NCBI RefSeq assembly: GCF_008806385.1
Contig: NZ_VZZK01000018.1
Span: 1 to 64,000 of the forward strand
Origin: Methylobacterium soli
GTDB lineage: Bacteria > Pseudomonadota > Alphaproteobacteria > Rhizobiales > Beijerinckiaceae
Direction of reading: 5' to 3'
Length of the DNA: 64,000 nucleotides
Shown: positions 30,823-38,740 of the stretch, in pieces
Position numbering within the stretch: the first letter of the stretch is position 1
How the letters are laid out: each line of letters opens with the position of its first letter
Program-made: the position numbers and the translations under genes
The notes under the pieces: generated by a model
Seen by the model: the letters and a program-made list of their open reading frames with translations, nothing else
The model's database searches: none
Told to the model about the DNA's origin: nothing

Positions 30823-33675
30823 ATGAACGCGCTCAAGGCCCTCCACACCGAGCAGGATCAGGCCGTCTGGCTCGATTTCGTGGCGCGCGGCTTCATCGCC
30901 GAGGGCAAGCTCAAGGCGCTCGTGGAGGAGGACGGCCTGCGCGGCGTCACCTCCAACCCGTCGATCTTCGAGAAGGCGATCGGCGCCTCGAACGAGTATG
31001 ACGGCTCCCTCAAGACCGTGCAGGAGGCCGGCGACAGCCGCGTCATCGACCTCTACGAGGGGCTCGCCATCGAGGACATCCGGAACGCGGCCGACGTGCT
31101 GCGCCCGGTCTACGAGGCGAGCGACGGCGCCGACGGCTATGTCAGCCTGGAGGTCTCCCCCTACCTCGCCCTCGACACCGAGGCGACCCTCGCGGAGGCG
31201 CGCCGCCTGCACAAGGCGGTCTCGCGCGACAACCTGATGGTGAAGGTGCCGGCGACGCCGGCCGGCCTGCCGGCAATCCGCCAGCTCACCGCCGAGGGCA
31301 TCAGCATCAACGTCACGCTGCTCTTCGCGCAGGACACCTACGAGGCGGTCGCCAACGCCTTCATCGACGGGCTGGCCGAGCGCGCGGCCAAGGGCGAGGA
31401 CGTCTCCCGCATCGCCAGCGTCGCGAGCTTCTTCATCAGCCGCATCGATTCGGCGGTCGACAAGCGCCTCGACGCGGTGATCGCGGCCGCCAACGATCCC
31501 GACGAGAAGGCGGCTCTCGAAGCCCTCAAGGGCAAGGTCGCGATCGCGAACGCCAAGCTCGCCTATCAGCGCTACAAGCGCCTCTTCGCGGATCCGCGCT
31601 GGACGGCCCTGGCCGAGAAGGGCGCCAAGGCGCAGCGCCTGCTCTGGGCCTCGACGGGCACCAAGAACAAGGCCTACTCGGACGTCCTCTACGTCGAGGA
31701 GCTGATCGGCCCCAACACCGTCAACACCATGCCGCCCGCCACCATGGACGCGTTCCGCGACCACGGCACCGTGCGGGCCTCGATCGAGGAGGATATCGCT
31801 GGCGCCGAGGCCGTGATGGCGCGGCTCGCGCGCGCCGGCATCGACATCGACGCGGTGGCGCGCCAGCTCGTCGAGGAGGGCGTGCAGCTCTTCATCGACG
31901 CGGCCGACAAGCTCCTCGGCGCTGTCGCCGAGAAGCGCGCGGCGCTCCTGGGGCACCGGCTCGACGGCCAGAGCCTCTGCCTCGGCGACGGCCTCAAGAG
32001 CGCGTCCGCCAAGGCCGTGGAGGCGTGGCGCGCGAGCGGCGCCATCCGGCGCCTCTGGGCCCACGACAAGAGTGTCTGGTCGAATGCCGACGAGGATCGC
32101 TGGCTCGGCTGGCTCCGCATCGTCGAGGACGAGCGGGCGAAGGCCGCCGATTACGCGGCTTTCGCCGGATGGGTGAAGGAGCGCGGCTTCACGGACGCGG
32201 TCGTGCTCGGCATGGGCGGATCGAGCCTCGGGCCCGAGGTGCTGGCCGAGACCTTCGGCCACCGCGAGGGCTTCCCGCGCCTGCGCATCCTCGATTCGAC
32301 GAATCCCGACGAGGTGCGCGCCGTCGAGGCGGCCGTGAACCTGCCAGCGACCCTCTTCATCGTGGCGAGCAAGTCCGGCTCGACGCTCGAGCCCAACGTC
32401 TTCCGCGACTACTTCCTGGGCCGCATGAAGGCGGTCGTCGGCGATCGGGCCGGCACGCATTTCGTCGCCGTGACGGATCCGGGCTCCGCGATGGAGAAGG
32501 CCGCCGAGGCCGACGGCTTCGCGAAGATCTTCCACGGCGTGCCGCAGATCGGCGGGCGCTACTCCGTGCTCTCCGCCTTCGGCCTGGTTCCGGCCGCCGC
32601 CATCGGCATCGACGTGGCGGAATTCCTTGACGTCGCCCGCATCATGGTCCGGTCCTGCGGCCCGGCCGTGCCCCCGGCCCAGAATCCGGGCGTCCTGCTC
32701 GGCACCGCGCTCGGCACCGCGGCGAACACCGAGGGGCGCGACAAGGTCACGATCATCGCCTCGCCGGGCATCGCGAGCTTCGGCGCCTGGGCCGAGCAGC
32801 TCATCGCGGAATCGACCGGCAAGCAGGGCAAGGGCCTGATCCCGATCGACGGCGAGCCGATCGACGTGCCGGCGGTCTACGGCCGCGATCGCTTCTTCGT
32901 CTATCTGCGCCTCGACGGCTTCGCCGACCTGCAGCAGGACGAGGCCGTGCGCAACCTCGAGCGCGAGGGGCACCCGGTCGCCCGCATCACCCTCGAGACG
33001 GTGGAGCAGCTGCCGCAGGAATTCTTCCGCTTCGAGATGGCCACCGCGGTGGCCGGCGCGGTTCTGGGCATCAACCCCTTCGACCAGCCCGACGTCGAGG
33101 CGAGCAAGATCGAGACGAAGAAGCTGTTCGAGGCGGCCGAGGCGAGCGGCGCGCTGCCCGCCGAGACCCCGCTCTTCGAGGACGACACGATCGCCCTCTA
33201 CGCCGACCCGAGGAATGCCGAGGCCCTGCCGCAGGCGGCCGAGGGTCTGGAGGCGGCGATCCGCGCCCAGCTCGCGCGGATGAGCGACGGCGATTACCTG
33301 GCGCTCCTCGCCTATGTGGCGCGCAGCGAGGGGCATCGCGCGGTGCTCCAGCGCGCCCGCATCGCGGTGCGCGACAAGCGCCGGGTCGCGACCTGCCTCG
33401 AATTCGGGCCGCGCTTCCTCCACTCGACGGGCCAGGCCTACAAGGGCGGGCCGGATTCCGGCGTCTTCCTGCAGATCACCGCCGATCCGACCGAGGACCT
33501 GGCGATCCCCGGGCGCAAGCTCGGGTTCGGCACGGTGGTTGCTGCGCAGGCGCGGGGCGATTTCGCGGTGCTGGCCGAGCGCGGCCGGAGGGCCCTGCGG
33601 ATCCACATCAAGGGCGGCGACGTCGCGGCGGGCCTGAAGCGCGTCGCCGCGGCGCTCGAGAGCGCGGTGGGATAA
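30823..33675 (+). CDS. tal-pgi: Bifunctional transaldolase / glucose-6-phosphate isomerase
   Basis: A 950-residue fusion. Residues 1 to about 365 are transaldolase: AVWLDFVARGFI, GVTSNPSIFEKAIG, LEVSPYLALDTEATLAEAR, NLMVKVPATPAGLPAIRQL (Schiff-base Lys) and NVTLLFAQDTYEAV. Residues from about 395 are phosphoglucose isomerase: VLGMGGSSLGPEVLAETFG, VASKSGSTLEPNVF, FVAVTDPGSAMEKAA, IASFGAWAEQLIAESTGKQGKGLIPI. It therefore links sedoheptulose-7-P chemistry with the glucose-6-P/fructose-6-P equilibrium. Fused Tal-Pgi is known in some alphaproteobacteria. The start has GGGAGAG upstream. The far C terminus (RRALRIHIKGGDVAAGLKRVA) is part of the isomerase in this fusion type. Confidence 0.95.
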   Translation: MNALKALHTEQDQAVWLDFVARGFIAEGKLKALVEEDGLRGVTSNPSIFEKAIGASNEYDGSLKTVQEAGDSRVIDLYEGLAIEDIRNAADVLRPVYEASDGADGYVSLEVSPYLALDTEATLAEARRLHKAVSRDNLMVKVPATPAGLPAIRQLTAEGISINVTLLFAQDTYEAVANAFIDGLAERAAKGEDVSRIASVASFFISRIDSAVDKRLDAVIAAANDPDEKAALEALKGKVAIANAKLAYQRYKRLFADPRWTALAEKGAKAQRLLWASTGTKNKAYSDVLYVEELIGPNTVNTMPPATMDAFRDHGTVRASIEEDIAGAEAVMARLARAGIDIDAVARQLVEEGVQLFIDAADKLLGAVAEKRAALLGHRLDGQSLCLGDGLKSASAKAVEAWRASGAIRRLWAHDKSVWSNADEDRWLGWLRIVEDERAKAADYAAFAGWVKERGFTDAVVLGMGGSSLGPEVLAETFGHREGFPRLRILDSTNPDEVRAVEAAVNLPATLFIVASKSGSTLEPNVFRDYFLGRMKAVVGDRAGTHFVAVTDPGSAMEKAAEADGFAKIFHGVPQIGGRYSVLSAFGLVPAAAIGIDVAEFLDVARIMVRSCGPAVPPAQNPGVLLGTALGTAANTEGRDKVTIIASPGIASFGAWAEQLIAESTGKQGKGLIPIDGEPIDVPAVYGRDRFFVYLRLDGFADLQQDEAVRNLEREGHPVARITLETVEQLPQEFFRFEMATAVAGAVLGINPFDQPDVEASKIETKKLFEAAEASGALPAETPLFEDDTIALYADPRNAEALPQAAEGLEAAIRAQLARMSDGDYLALLAYVARSEGHRAVLQRARIAVRDKRRVATCLEFGPRFLHSTGQAYKGGPDSGVFLQITADPTEDLAIPGRKLGFGTVVAAQARGDFAVLAERGRRALRIHIKGGDVAAGLKRVAAALESAVG

Positions 33676-33699
33676 CCTGCCCCGCGCCGCGACGGGCTC

Positions 33700-33723
33700 C
33701 CTCCTCCCCCGGTGGGGAGGAGG
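33700..33723. repeat. Perfect 10-bp inverted repeat, anti-Shine-Dalgarno rich
   Basis: CCTCCTCCCC-CGGT-GGGGAGGAGG forms a perfect ten-pair hairpin 25 bp after the tal-pgi stop. Together with TCCCC-GCGA-GGGGA at 33785-33798 it occupies most of the 144-bp spacer before gnd. The layout looks like the palindromic intergenic elements dispersed in many Rhizobiales genomes; only a genome-wide search could show whether other copies exist. Confidence 0.6.
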
Positions 33724-33819
33724 CGGAGGTGGTGCGCTGGGCCCTCGCTTCCGCCGAGACCACCCCTATCCCTGACCTGACCGCTCCCCGCGAGGGGACG
33801 GGGAAATCGGAGAGCTGGC

Positions 33820-34794
33820 ATGCAACTCGGGATGATCGGGCTCGGGCGGATGGGCGGCAACATCGTCCGGCGCCTGCTGCAGAACGGGCATACGGCGGTG
33901 GTGTTCGACCAGAACCCGGATGCCGTCGCGGCCCTCGTGCAGGAGGGCGCGACCGGCGCCGACAGCCTGGAGGATTTCGTCGCCAAGCTCGATCAGCCCC
34001 GGGCCGCCTGGGTGATGCTGCCCGCGGGCGAGATCACGGAGGGCACGGTGCAGCGCCTCGCCGGGCTGATGCAGGCCGACGACGTGATCATCGACGGCGG
34101 CAATTCCTTCTACAAGGACGACGTCCGGCGCGCCGCGGACCTGCGCCACAAGGGCATCCACTACGTCGATGTCGGCACCTCGGGGGGCGTCTGGGGGCTG
34201 GAGCGCGGCTATTGCATGATGATCGGCGGCGACACGTCGGCGGTCGACCGGCTCGATCCCGTCTTCGCCACCCTCGCGCCCGGCCTCGGCTCGGTGCCCC
34301 GCACCCCCGGCCGGGAGGGGCGCGACCCCCGCGCCGAGCAGGGCTACATCCATGCCGGTCCGAGCGGGGCCGGCCACTTCGTCAAGATGGTCCATAACGG
34401 CATCGAGTACGGCCTGATGCAGGCCTACGCGGAGGGATTCGACATCCTGAAACATGCGGGCGCCAAGGAATTGCCCGAGGCGCAGCGCTTCGACCTCGAC
34501 ATCGGCGACATCGCCGAGGTCTGGCGCCGGGGCAGCGTGGTCTCGTCCTGGCTCCTCGACCTCACCGCGCAGGCGCTCGCGGGCGACGAGCAGCTCGAGG
34601 ATTTCTCGGGCTTCGTCGCGGATTCCGGCGAGGGCCGCTGGACGCTCAATGCGGCGATCGAGGAATCGGTGCCCGCCAACGTGCTCTCGGCGGCGCTCTA
34701 TGCCCGCTTCCGCTCCCGCGAGCACGCGAGCTACGCCGACAAGCTTCTCTCGGCCATGCGCAAGGGCTTCGGCGGCCACCTCGAACCCAAATAG
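33820..34794 (+). CDS. gnd: 6-phosphogluconate dehydrogenase, decarboxylating (short form)
   Basis: A 324-residue enzyme converting 6-phosphogluconate to ribulose-5-phosphate and CO2 with NAD(P)+. Nucleotide-binding motif GLGRMGGNIVRRLLQNGH at the N terminus, GGNSFYKDDVRRAADL, substrate loop GTSGGVWGLERGYCMMIGGD, and HAGPSGAGHFVKMVHNGIEYGLMQAYAEGF with catalytic Lys and His-Asn. About 320 residues marks the short YqeC/GndA-like class, often NAD-preferring, versus the 470-residue form. Start has GGAGAG at suitable distance. It precedes pgl by 108 bp. Confidence 0.94.
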   Translation: MQLGMIGLGRMGGNIVRRLLQNGHTAVVFDQNPDAVAALVQEGATGADSLEDFVAKLDQPRAAWVMLPAGEITEGTVQRLAGLMQADDVIIDGGNSFYKDDVRRAADLRHKGIHYVDVGTSGGVWGLERGYCMMIGGDTSAVDRLDPVFATLAPGLGSVPRTPGREGRDPRAEQGYIHAGPSGAGHFVKMVHNGIEYGLMQAYAEGFDILKHAGAKELPEAQRFDLDIGDIAEVWRRGSVVSSWLLDLTAQALAGDEQLEDFSGFVADSGEGRWTLNAAIEESVPANVLSAALYARFRSREHASYADKLLSAMRKGFGGHLEPK

Positions 34795-34800
34795 GCGAAA

Positions 34801-34852
34801 CCGGCGCGCCGGGACTCTCGCCAGGACTTTTTGTCCCGGACCTTCGCGCCGG
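34801..34852. repeat. Large compound hairpin between gnd and pgl
   Basis: Two nested perfect stems: CCGGCGCG (34801-34808) with CGCGCCGG (34845-34852), and immediately inside CCGGGAC (34809-34815) with GTCCCGG (34833-34839); five unpaired bases sit on the 3' side. The loop contains a short T run, but no T tract follows the stem, so it is not a standard terminator. It may stabilise or process the gnd message, or be a repeat element. Confidence 0.6.
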
Positions 34853-34902
34853 AACTTCGCCCTTCGCCCGCGCGATAAACCCCGCGCGACGAGGAGATCC
34901 CC

Positions 34903-35637
34903 GTGACCATTCCCCTGCCCCCCGGTGCCCAGGTTCTCCCCGATGCGGACGCGGTCGCGCGGGCGGCGGCCGATCATCTCGTGGCGGTCTGCGCCGACGC
35001 GCCGGGAGACCGGGTCGCGGTCTGCCTGTCGGGCGGCTCGACCCCGAAGCGGCTCTACGGGCTGCTCGCCGGGCCCGACTACGTCTCGCAGGTGCCGTGG
35101 GAGCGGATCCACTGGTTCTTCGGCGACGACCGGGTCGTGCCCTGGGACGACGCCCTGAGCAATGTCCGGATGGTGCGCGAGGCCTTCGGCCACGGCGCGC
35201 CGATCCCGGCGACGCATCTCCACTTCATCCCCTCCGACCTCGGCGCGGAGGCGGGCGCGGCGGCCTATGCGCGGACGCTTCGGGACTTTTACGGAGCCGA
35301 CACGCTGGAGCCGGGCCGTCCCCTGTTCGACCTCGTCCTGCTCGGCCTCGGCGAGGACGGCCACACCGCCTCCCTGTTCCCGGGCAAGCCCGCCCTGGAC
35401 GAGGCCGGCGCCTGGGCCGCCCCGGTGCCGGAAGCCGGGATGACGCCCTTCGTGCCGCGCATCACCCTCACCTACCCGGCGCTGGGCTCCTCCCGCTGGG
35501 TCCTGTTCCTGGTGACGGGCGCGGGCAAGCGAGATCCCCTGCGCCGGCTCGCCGACGGCGAGGACCTGCCGGCGGCCCGTGTCACCAGCGCCGGCCAGAT
35601 GGTCTGGCTCCTCGACGCGGCGGCCGCGGAGGCCTGA
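34903..35637 (+). CDS. pgl: 6-phosphogluconolactonase
   Basis: A 244-residue DevB/SOL-type lactonase hydrolysing 6-phosphogluconolactone. Motifs: VAVCLSGGSTPKRLYGLLAG, IHWFFGDDRVVPWDDALSNVRMVREA, FDLVLLGLGEDGHTASLFPG and PRITLTYPAL. GTG start at 34903 follows GAGGAG. It ends the carbohydrate cluster. The expected glucose-6-phosphate dehydrogenase (zwf) is not in the window. A weak GCCCG-AA-CGGGC hairpin followed by TTTCT sits just after the stop. Confidence 0.94.
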   Translation: MTIPLPPGAQVLPDADAVARAAADHLVAVCADAPGDRVAVCLSGGSTPKRLYGLLAGPDYVSQVPWERIHWFFGDDRVVPWDDALSNVRMVREAFGHGAPIPATHLHFIPSDLGAEAGAAAYARTLRDFYGADTLEPGRPLFDLVLLGLGEDGHTASLFPGKPALDEAGAWAAPVPEAGMTPFVPRITLTYPALGSSRWVLFLVTGAGKRDPLRRLADGEDLPAARVTSAGQMVWLLDAAAAEA

Positions 35638-35753
35638 GATTGCCGCCCGAACGGGCTTTCTGCCGAAGCGGCGGGCATTCGCCTTAAATTCGCCGCAGCG
35701 CCGCGGGCTCCGTTCAGACCGAGCCCGCCGCTCGTCAAACCGGAATTCGCCGC

Positions 35754-36296
35754 ATGGTCCGCGCAGGACTGGTCCACCTCGTCAGAACGCCCGCGCGATC
35801 CTTGGGGCTCCGATCCTTGGGCTTGCAATCCTTGGGCCTGCACTCCTTGGGGCTGCGGCGGCGCAGCCGCGTCGCGCCCGGTCCCCTGCGGATGGTCGAT
35901 CGGCGCACCGGCCCGAGCGCGGTCGGGGGTGCCCTGTTCGGCGGATTCCTCGCCCTCGCGGTCCTGGCGGCCTTCAGCCTACCCCTGGTGTTCTCGCACG
36001 GGCCGGCTCCGGACGCGCAGGTCGAGGCCGCGATCGCCTATGTGGGGGCGGCGAGCGACGAGGCCCCGCCCGCCCGGAGCGAGGCGCCAGCGCCGATCCG
36101 GGCCGCGGCGGGCGAGCCCGCCCGACCGGCGGCTGAGCGCGCTGCCCCGGCCTTCGACCTGCCGGTTCTGGAGAATGCGGCCGTCGACCTCGAGGCGGAG
36201 GCGCCCCCCGTCGCCGCCCCGGCCCCGCCGAAGCCCGCCGCCCGCAAGGCCGCGCGCAAGGCCTCCGCGAACGTGGCGCGCGCCGCGACCCCGTGA
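35754..36296 (+). CDS. Hypothetical membrane-anchored Ala/Pro-rich protein
   Basis: A possible 180-residue protein of no recognised family. Around residues 56-78 there is one strong membrane helix (AVGGALFGGFLALAVLAAFSLPLVF), followed by an Ala/Pro/Glu-rich, probably disordered periplasmic tail ending in a basic stretch (KPAARKAARKASANVARAA). The first 46 residues include four SLGLx pentapeptides encoded by a DNA repeat and may not be translated; an ATG at 35892 (MVDRRTGPSAVGG) is an attractive alternative start. Function unknown. Confidence 0.5.
   Translation: MVRAGLVHLVRTPARSLGLRSLGLQSLGLHSLGLRRRSRVAPGPLRMVDRRTGPSAVGGALFGGFLALAVLAAFSLPLVFSHGPAPDAQVEAAIAYVGAASDEAPPARSEAPAPIRAAAGEPARPAAERAAPAFDLPVLENAAVDLEAEAPPVAAPAPPKPAARKAARKASANVARAATP
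35798..35857 (+). repeat. Four tandem 15-bp repeats
   Basis: Four consecutive 15-base units of the pattern ATCCTTGGGCNTGCA (one to four differences each). In the frame of the hypothetical gene they encode SLGLR, SLGLQ, SLGLH, SLGLR. Because the likely start of that gene may be downstream, the array could instead lie in its 5' untranslated region. Confidence 0.8.
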
Positions 36297-36318
36297 GGGC
36301 CGGGCCTCAGACGACGTC

Positions 36319-37440
36319 TCAGACGAAGTGCTTGGAGAGCTTCAGGCCCTGGGCCTGGTAGTTCGAGCCGGCGCCCGCGCCGTAGAGGGTGGCGGGCACC
36401 GCCCCCATGCGCTCGTAGACGAGGCGGCCGACGATCTGGCCGTCTTCGAGCAGGAACGGCACGTCGCGCGAGCGCACCTCCAGCACCGCGCGGGCGCCGA
36501 AGCCCCCGGCCTCGGCATAGCCGAAGCCCGGATCGAAGAAGCCCGCGTAATGCACCCGGAATTCGCCCACGAGCGGATCGAACGGCACCATCTCGGCGGC
36601 GTGGTCCGGGGGGACCACCACGGATTCCTTCGAGGCCAGGATGTAGAACTGGCCCGGATCGAGGATCAGCATCCCGGAGCCGTCGGCCGCCAGGGGCTCC
36701 CAGAAATCGGCGATGCGGTGGGCGCCCGGCGCATCCACGTCGACGAGGCCGGTATGGCGCTTGGCCCGGTAGCCGATCAGCCCGTCGAATCCCGCGAGGT
36801 CCACCGAGACGGCGACGCCTCCCTGGAAGGACGGGCTGGCGGCGCTGACCAGCGGCGTGCGGGCGTGGAGCGCGGCGAGCTCGGCCTCGCGCAGGCGCAC
36901 CTCGCCGCGGCGGAAGCGGATCTGCGACAGGCGCGAGCCGGTGCGGACGAGGACCGGGAAGGTCCGGGGCGAGATCTCGGCGTAGAGCGGGCCGGCATAG
37001 CCGGCCTCGACCTGATCGAACGCGACGGCGTGGTCGGTGATGACGCGGGTGAAGACGTCGATGCGGCCGGTCGAGCTCTTCGGGTTCGCCCCGGCCGCGA
37101 GGTCGGGCGGCAGCGCCAGCGCCTCCTGCAATTCGGCGATGTAGACGCAGCCCGTCTCCAGGACCGCGCCGGCCCGAAGGTCGATCTCGTGGAACGCGAA
37201 GGCCGCGATGCAGGTCGAGACGCTGCGCCCCGCCCCGGGCAGGAAGCTCGTGCGCACCCGGAAGGCGCGCGCACCCAGGCGCAGGTCGAGGCTCGCGGGC
37301 TGGATCTGGCCAGGGGCGTAGGGGCTCGCCGGGCGGATCGCGCCGTCCCGCGTCAGCGCTTCGATCGCCTGCGCGGCCAGGATGCCGGGGCCCGCCGGCG
37401 CGGCCGGATCCGGCCTCGTGTTGCTGCTCACTGCCCGCAC
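36319..37440 (-). CDS. dcd: 2'-deoxycytidine 5'-triphosphate deaminase (double-length dCTP deaminase)
   Basis: A 373-residue protein of the dUTPase/Dcd fold. At about twice the 190 residues of classical Dcd it belongs to the alphaproteobacterial long form. N-terminal half: IQPASLDLRLGARAFRVRTSFLPG and NPKSSTGRIDVFTRVITD (conserved SSxGR-type active-site segment). C-terminal half: PLVSAASPSFQGGVAVSVDL, ILDPGQFYILASKESVVVP, VHYAGFFDPGFGYAEAGGFGARAVLEVRS and GQIVGRLVYERM. It supplies dUTP for dTMP synthesis. GTG at 37440, preceded by AGGAACGGGA, is the preferred start; GTG 37431 is the alternative. Confidence 0.9.
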   Translation of the reverse strand: MRAVSSNTRPDPAAPAGPGILAAQAIEALTRDGAIRPASPYAPGQIQPASLDLRLGARAFRVRTSFLPGAGRSVSTCIAAFAFHEIDLRAGAVLETGCVYIAELQEALALPPDLAAGANPKSSTGRIDVFTRVITDHAVAFDQVEAGYAGPLYAEISPRTFPVLVRTGSRLSQIRFRRGEVRLREAELAALHARTPLVSAASPSFQGGVAVSVDLAGFDGLIGYRAKRHTGLVDVDAPGAHRIADFWEPLAADGSGMLILDPGQFYILASKESVVVPPDHAAEMVPFDPLVGEFRVHYAGFFDPGFGYAEAGGFGARAVLEVRSRDVPFLLEDGQIVGRLVYERMGAVPATLYGAGAGSNYQAQGLKLSKHFV

Positions 37441-37481
37441 CCGTCCCGTTCCTGACCCTTGGTCTTGTCCTGCGGGAAGGC

Positions 37482-38060
37482 CTAAGGCCCGGTTAAGTCG
37501 GGGTCGCGCCCGATCCGGTGGACGATCCGCGCCAGCGCCAGCCGGGCGCAGGCGCCGATCGTCACGAGACCCGCGAGCGCGCTCGCCAGGACCGGGAAGG
37601 CGGCGGGCCAAGCCAGCAGCGCGAGGGCGGCCGAGAGGGCCGCCACCGCGAGCCCGGTTCCCGAGCCGAGGCCGAGGACGAGCGAGGGCAGCCCGCCCAA
37701 GGCCGCCGCGATCCCGCCCCGGCGCGCCACCTGCGCGGCCACCGCCCGGCTCACGGCATCGAGGAGGAGCGCGCCGAGGAGCGCCCCGGCCGGCCAGGCA
37801 TTGGGCGCCGGCGCGAGCCAGCCGAACAGGAGCGCGAGGCCAACGAGCCCGGCGCGGCCCAGGCCCAGCCCGGCGCGGCCCAAGCCCAGCCCGGCGCGGC
37901 CCTGCCCAAGCCCGACCCGGCCCGGCCCGAGCCCGACCCGGCCCGGCCCGAGCCCGACCCGGCCCGGCCCGAGCCCGGCGCGGCCGAGGGGCGGGCCATC
38001 GGAGATTGTCGCCCGGCTTGCGCGGGTTGCATGCGTGGGGCGCAAGGCCTCCTCGACCAT
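37482..38060 (-). CDS. Hypothetical polytopic membrane protein with GRVGLGP repeats
   Basis: A 192-residue candidate starting MVEEALRPTHATRASR. Residues about 26-68 are six heptapeptides (GRVGLGP/GRAGLGL) encoded by a 21-bp DNA repeat. The remainder has three to four hydrophobic helices (ALLFGWLAPAPNAWPAGALLGALLL, GGLPSLVLGLGSGTGLAVAALSAALALLAW, PVLASALAGLVTIGACARLAL) and a basic tail. A GAGG lies 13 bases before the ATG. No known family was recognised; the region before the repeats is weak as protein, so the true start could be within or after the repeats. Confidence 0.45.
   Translation of the reverse strand: MVEEALRPTHATRASRATISDGPPLGRAGLGPGRVGLGPGRVGLGPGRVGLGQGRAGLGLGRAGLGLGRAGLVGLALLFGWLAPAPNAWPAGALLGALLLDAVSRAVAAQVARRGGIAAALGGLPSLVLGLGSGTGLAVAALSAALALLAWPAAFPVLASALAGLVTIGACARLALARIVHRIGRDPDLTGP
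37858..37983. repeat. Minisatellite: six 21-bp repeats
   Basis: Six consecutive 21-base units; copies at 37921 and 37942 are identical (pattern CCCGGCCCGAGCCCGACCCGG) and the others differ at a few bases. On the minus strand it codes for GRVGLGP-type heptapeptides. Unit length is a multiple of three, so copy-number change would not break frame. Confidence 0.9.
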
Positions 38061-38254
38061 GCCGTGGGAATCCTCAGGTTCGCGACGTATTTCGCTGCGA
38101 TTGACGGCGTTTTCGCCGCCACGTACCACGACCCTCCGAGCCTGTCGCGGTGCTTCGCGGGATGCGTGAGCCCATGCGTGCACGCGGCTCGAACGCTTGC
38201 GCGCCCGCGGCCCGCGCTCTTGCGCGCCCGCGCCCAGGGAGGCAGACACAGACG

Positions 38255-38647
38255 ATGTACAAGGCCGAGACGCGCGGAATCAGCGTGACCGTGATGCCCC
38301 GCTTCGTCGAGGAGGAATCCTCGCCGGGCGAGAGCCGGTACTTCTTTGCCTATACGGTCGAGATCGTGAACAACGGCTCCGAGCAGGTGCAGCTGCGCTC
38401 GCGCCATTGGCGCATCATCGACGGGCACGGCGCCTGTCAGGAGGTCCGCGGGGCCGGCGTCGTCGGCAAGCAGCCGGTGTTGGAGCCTGGCGAGTCCTTC
38501 AGCTACACCAGCGGCTGCCCGCTCACCACGCCGGACGGGCTGATGGCCGGCAGCTACACCATGGCGACGGTCGCGGGCGAGAGCTTCGAGGCCGAGATTC
38601 CGGCCTTCTCCCTCGACAGCCCCCATGTCCGGCGCAGCCTGCACTGA
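38255..38647 (+). CDS. apaG: ApaG family protein
   Basis: A 130-residue all-beta protein matching ApaG from end to end: MYKAETRGISVTVMPRFVEEESSPGE, YFFAYTVEIVNNGSEQVQLRSRHWRIIDGHG, VVGKQPVLEPGESFSYTSGCPLTTPDGLMAGSYTM and FSLDSPHVRRSLH. The fibronectin-III-like family is linked to cobalt/magnesium tolerance and Ap4A metabolism in enterobacteria, without a settled biochemical role. ATG 38255 follows AGGGAGG; a longer frame from 38150 has no support. Confidence 0.95.
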   Translation: MYKAETRGISVTVMPRFVEEESSPGESRYFFAYTVEIVNNGSEQVQLRSRHWRIIDGHGACQEVRGAGVVGKQPVLEPGESFSYTSGCPLTTPDGLMAGSYTMATVAGESFEAEIPAFSLDSPHVRRSLH

Positions 38648-38740
38648 GGCGTGAGGCGCCGCGCCGTCGCCGGCATCGAGCCCGCAACCGGCGCCGGCCG
38701 GGCGCATTGGATGGGTGGCGCCGCGAGGGAGTCTGACGCG

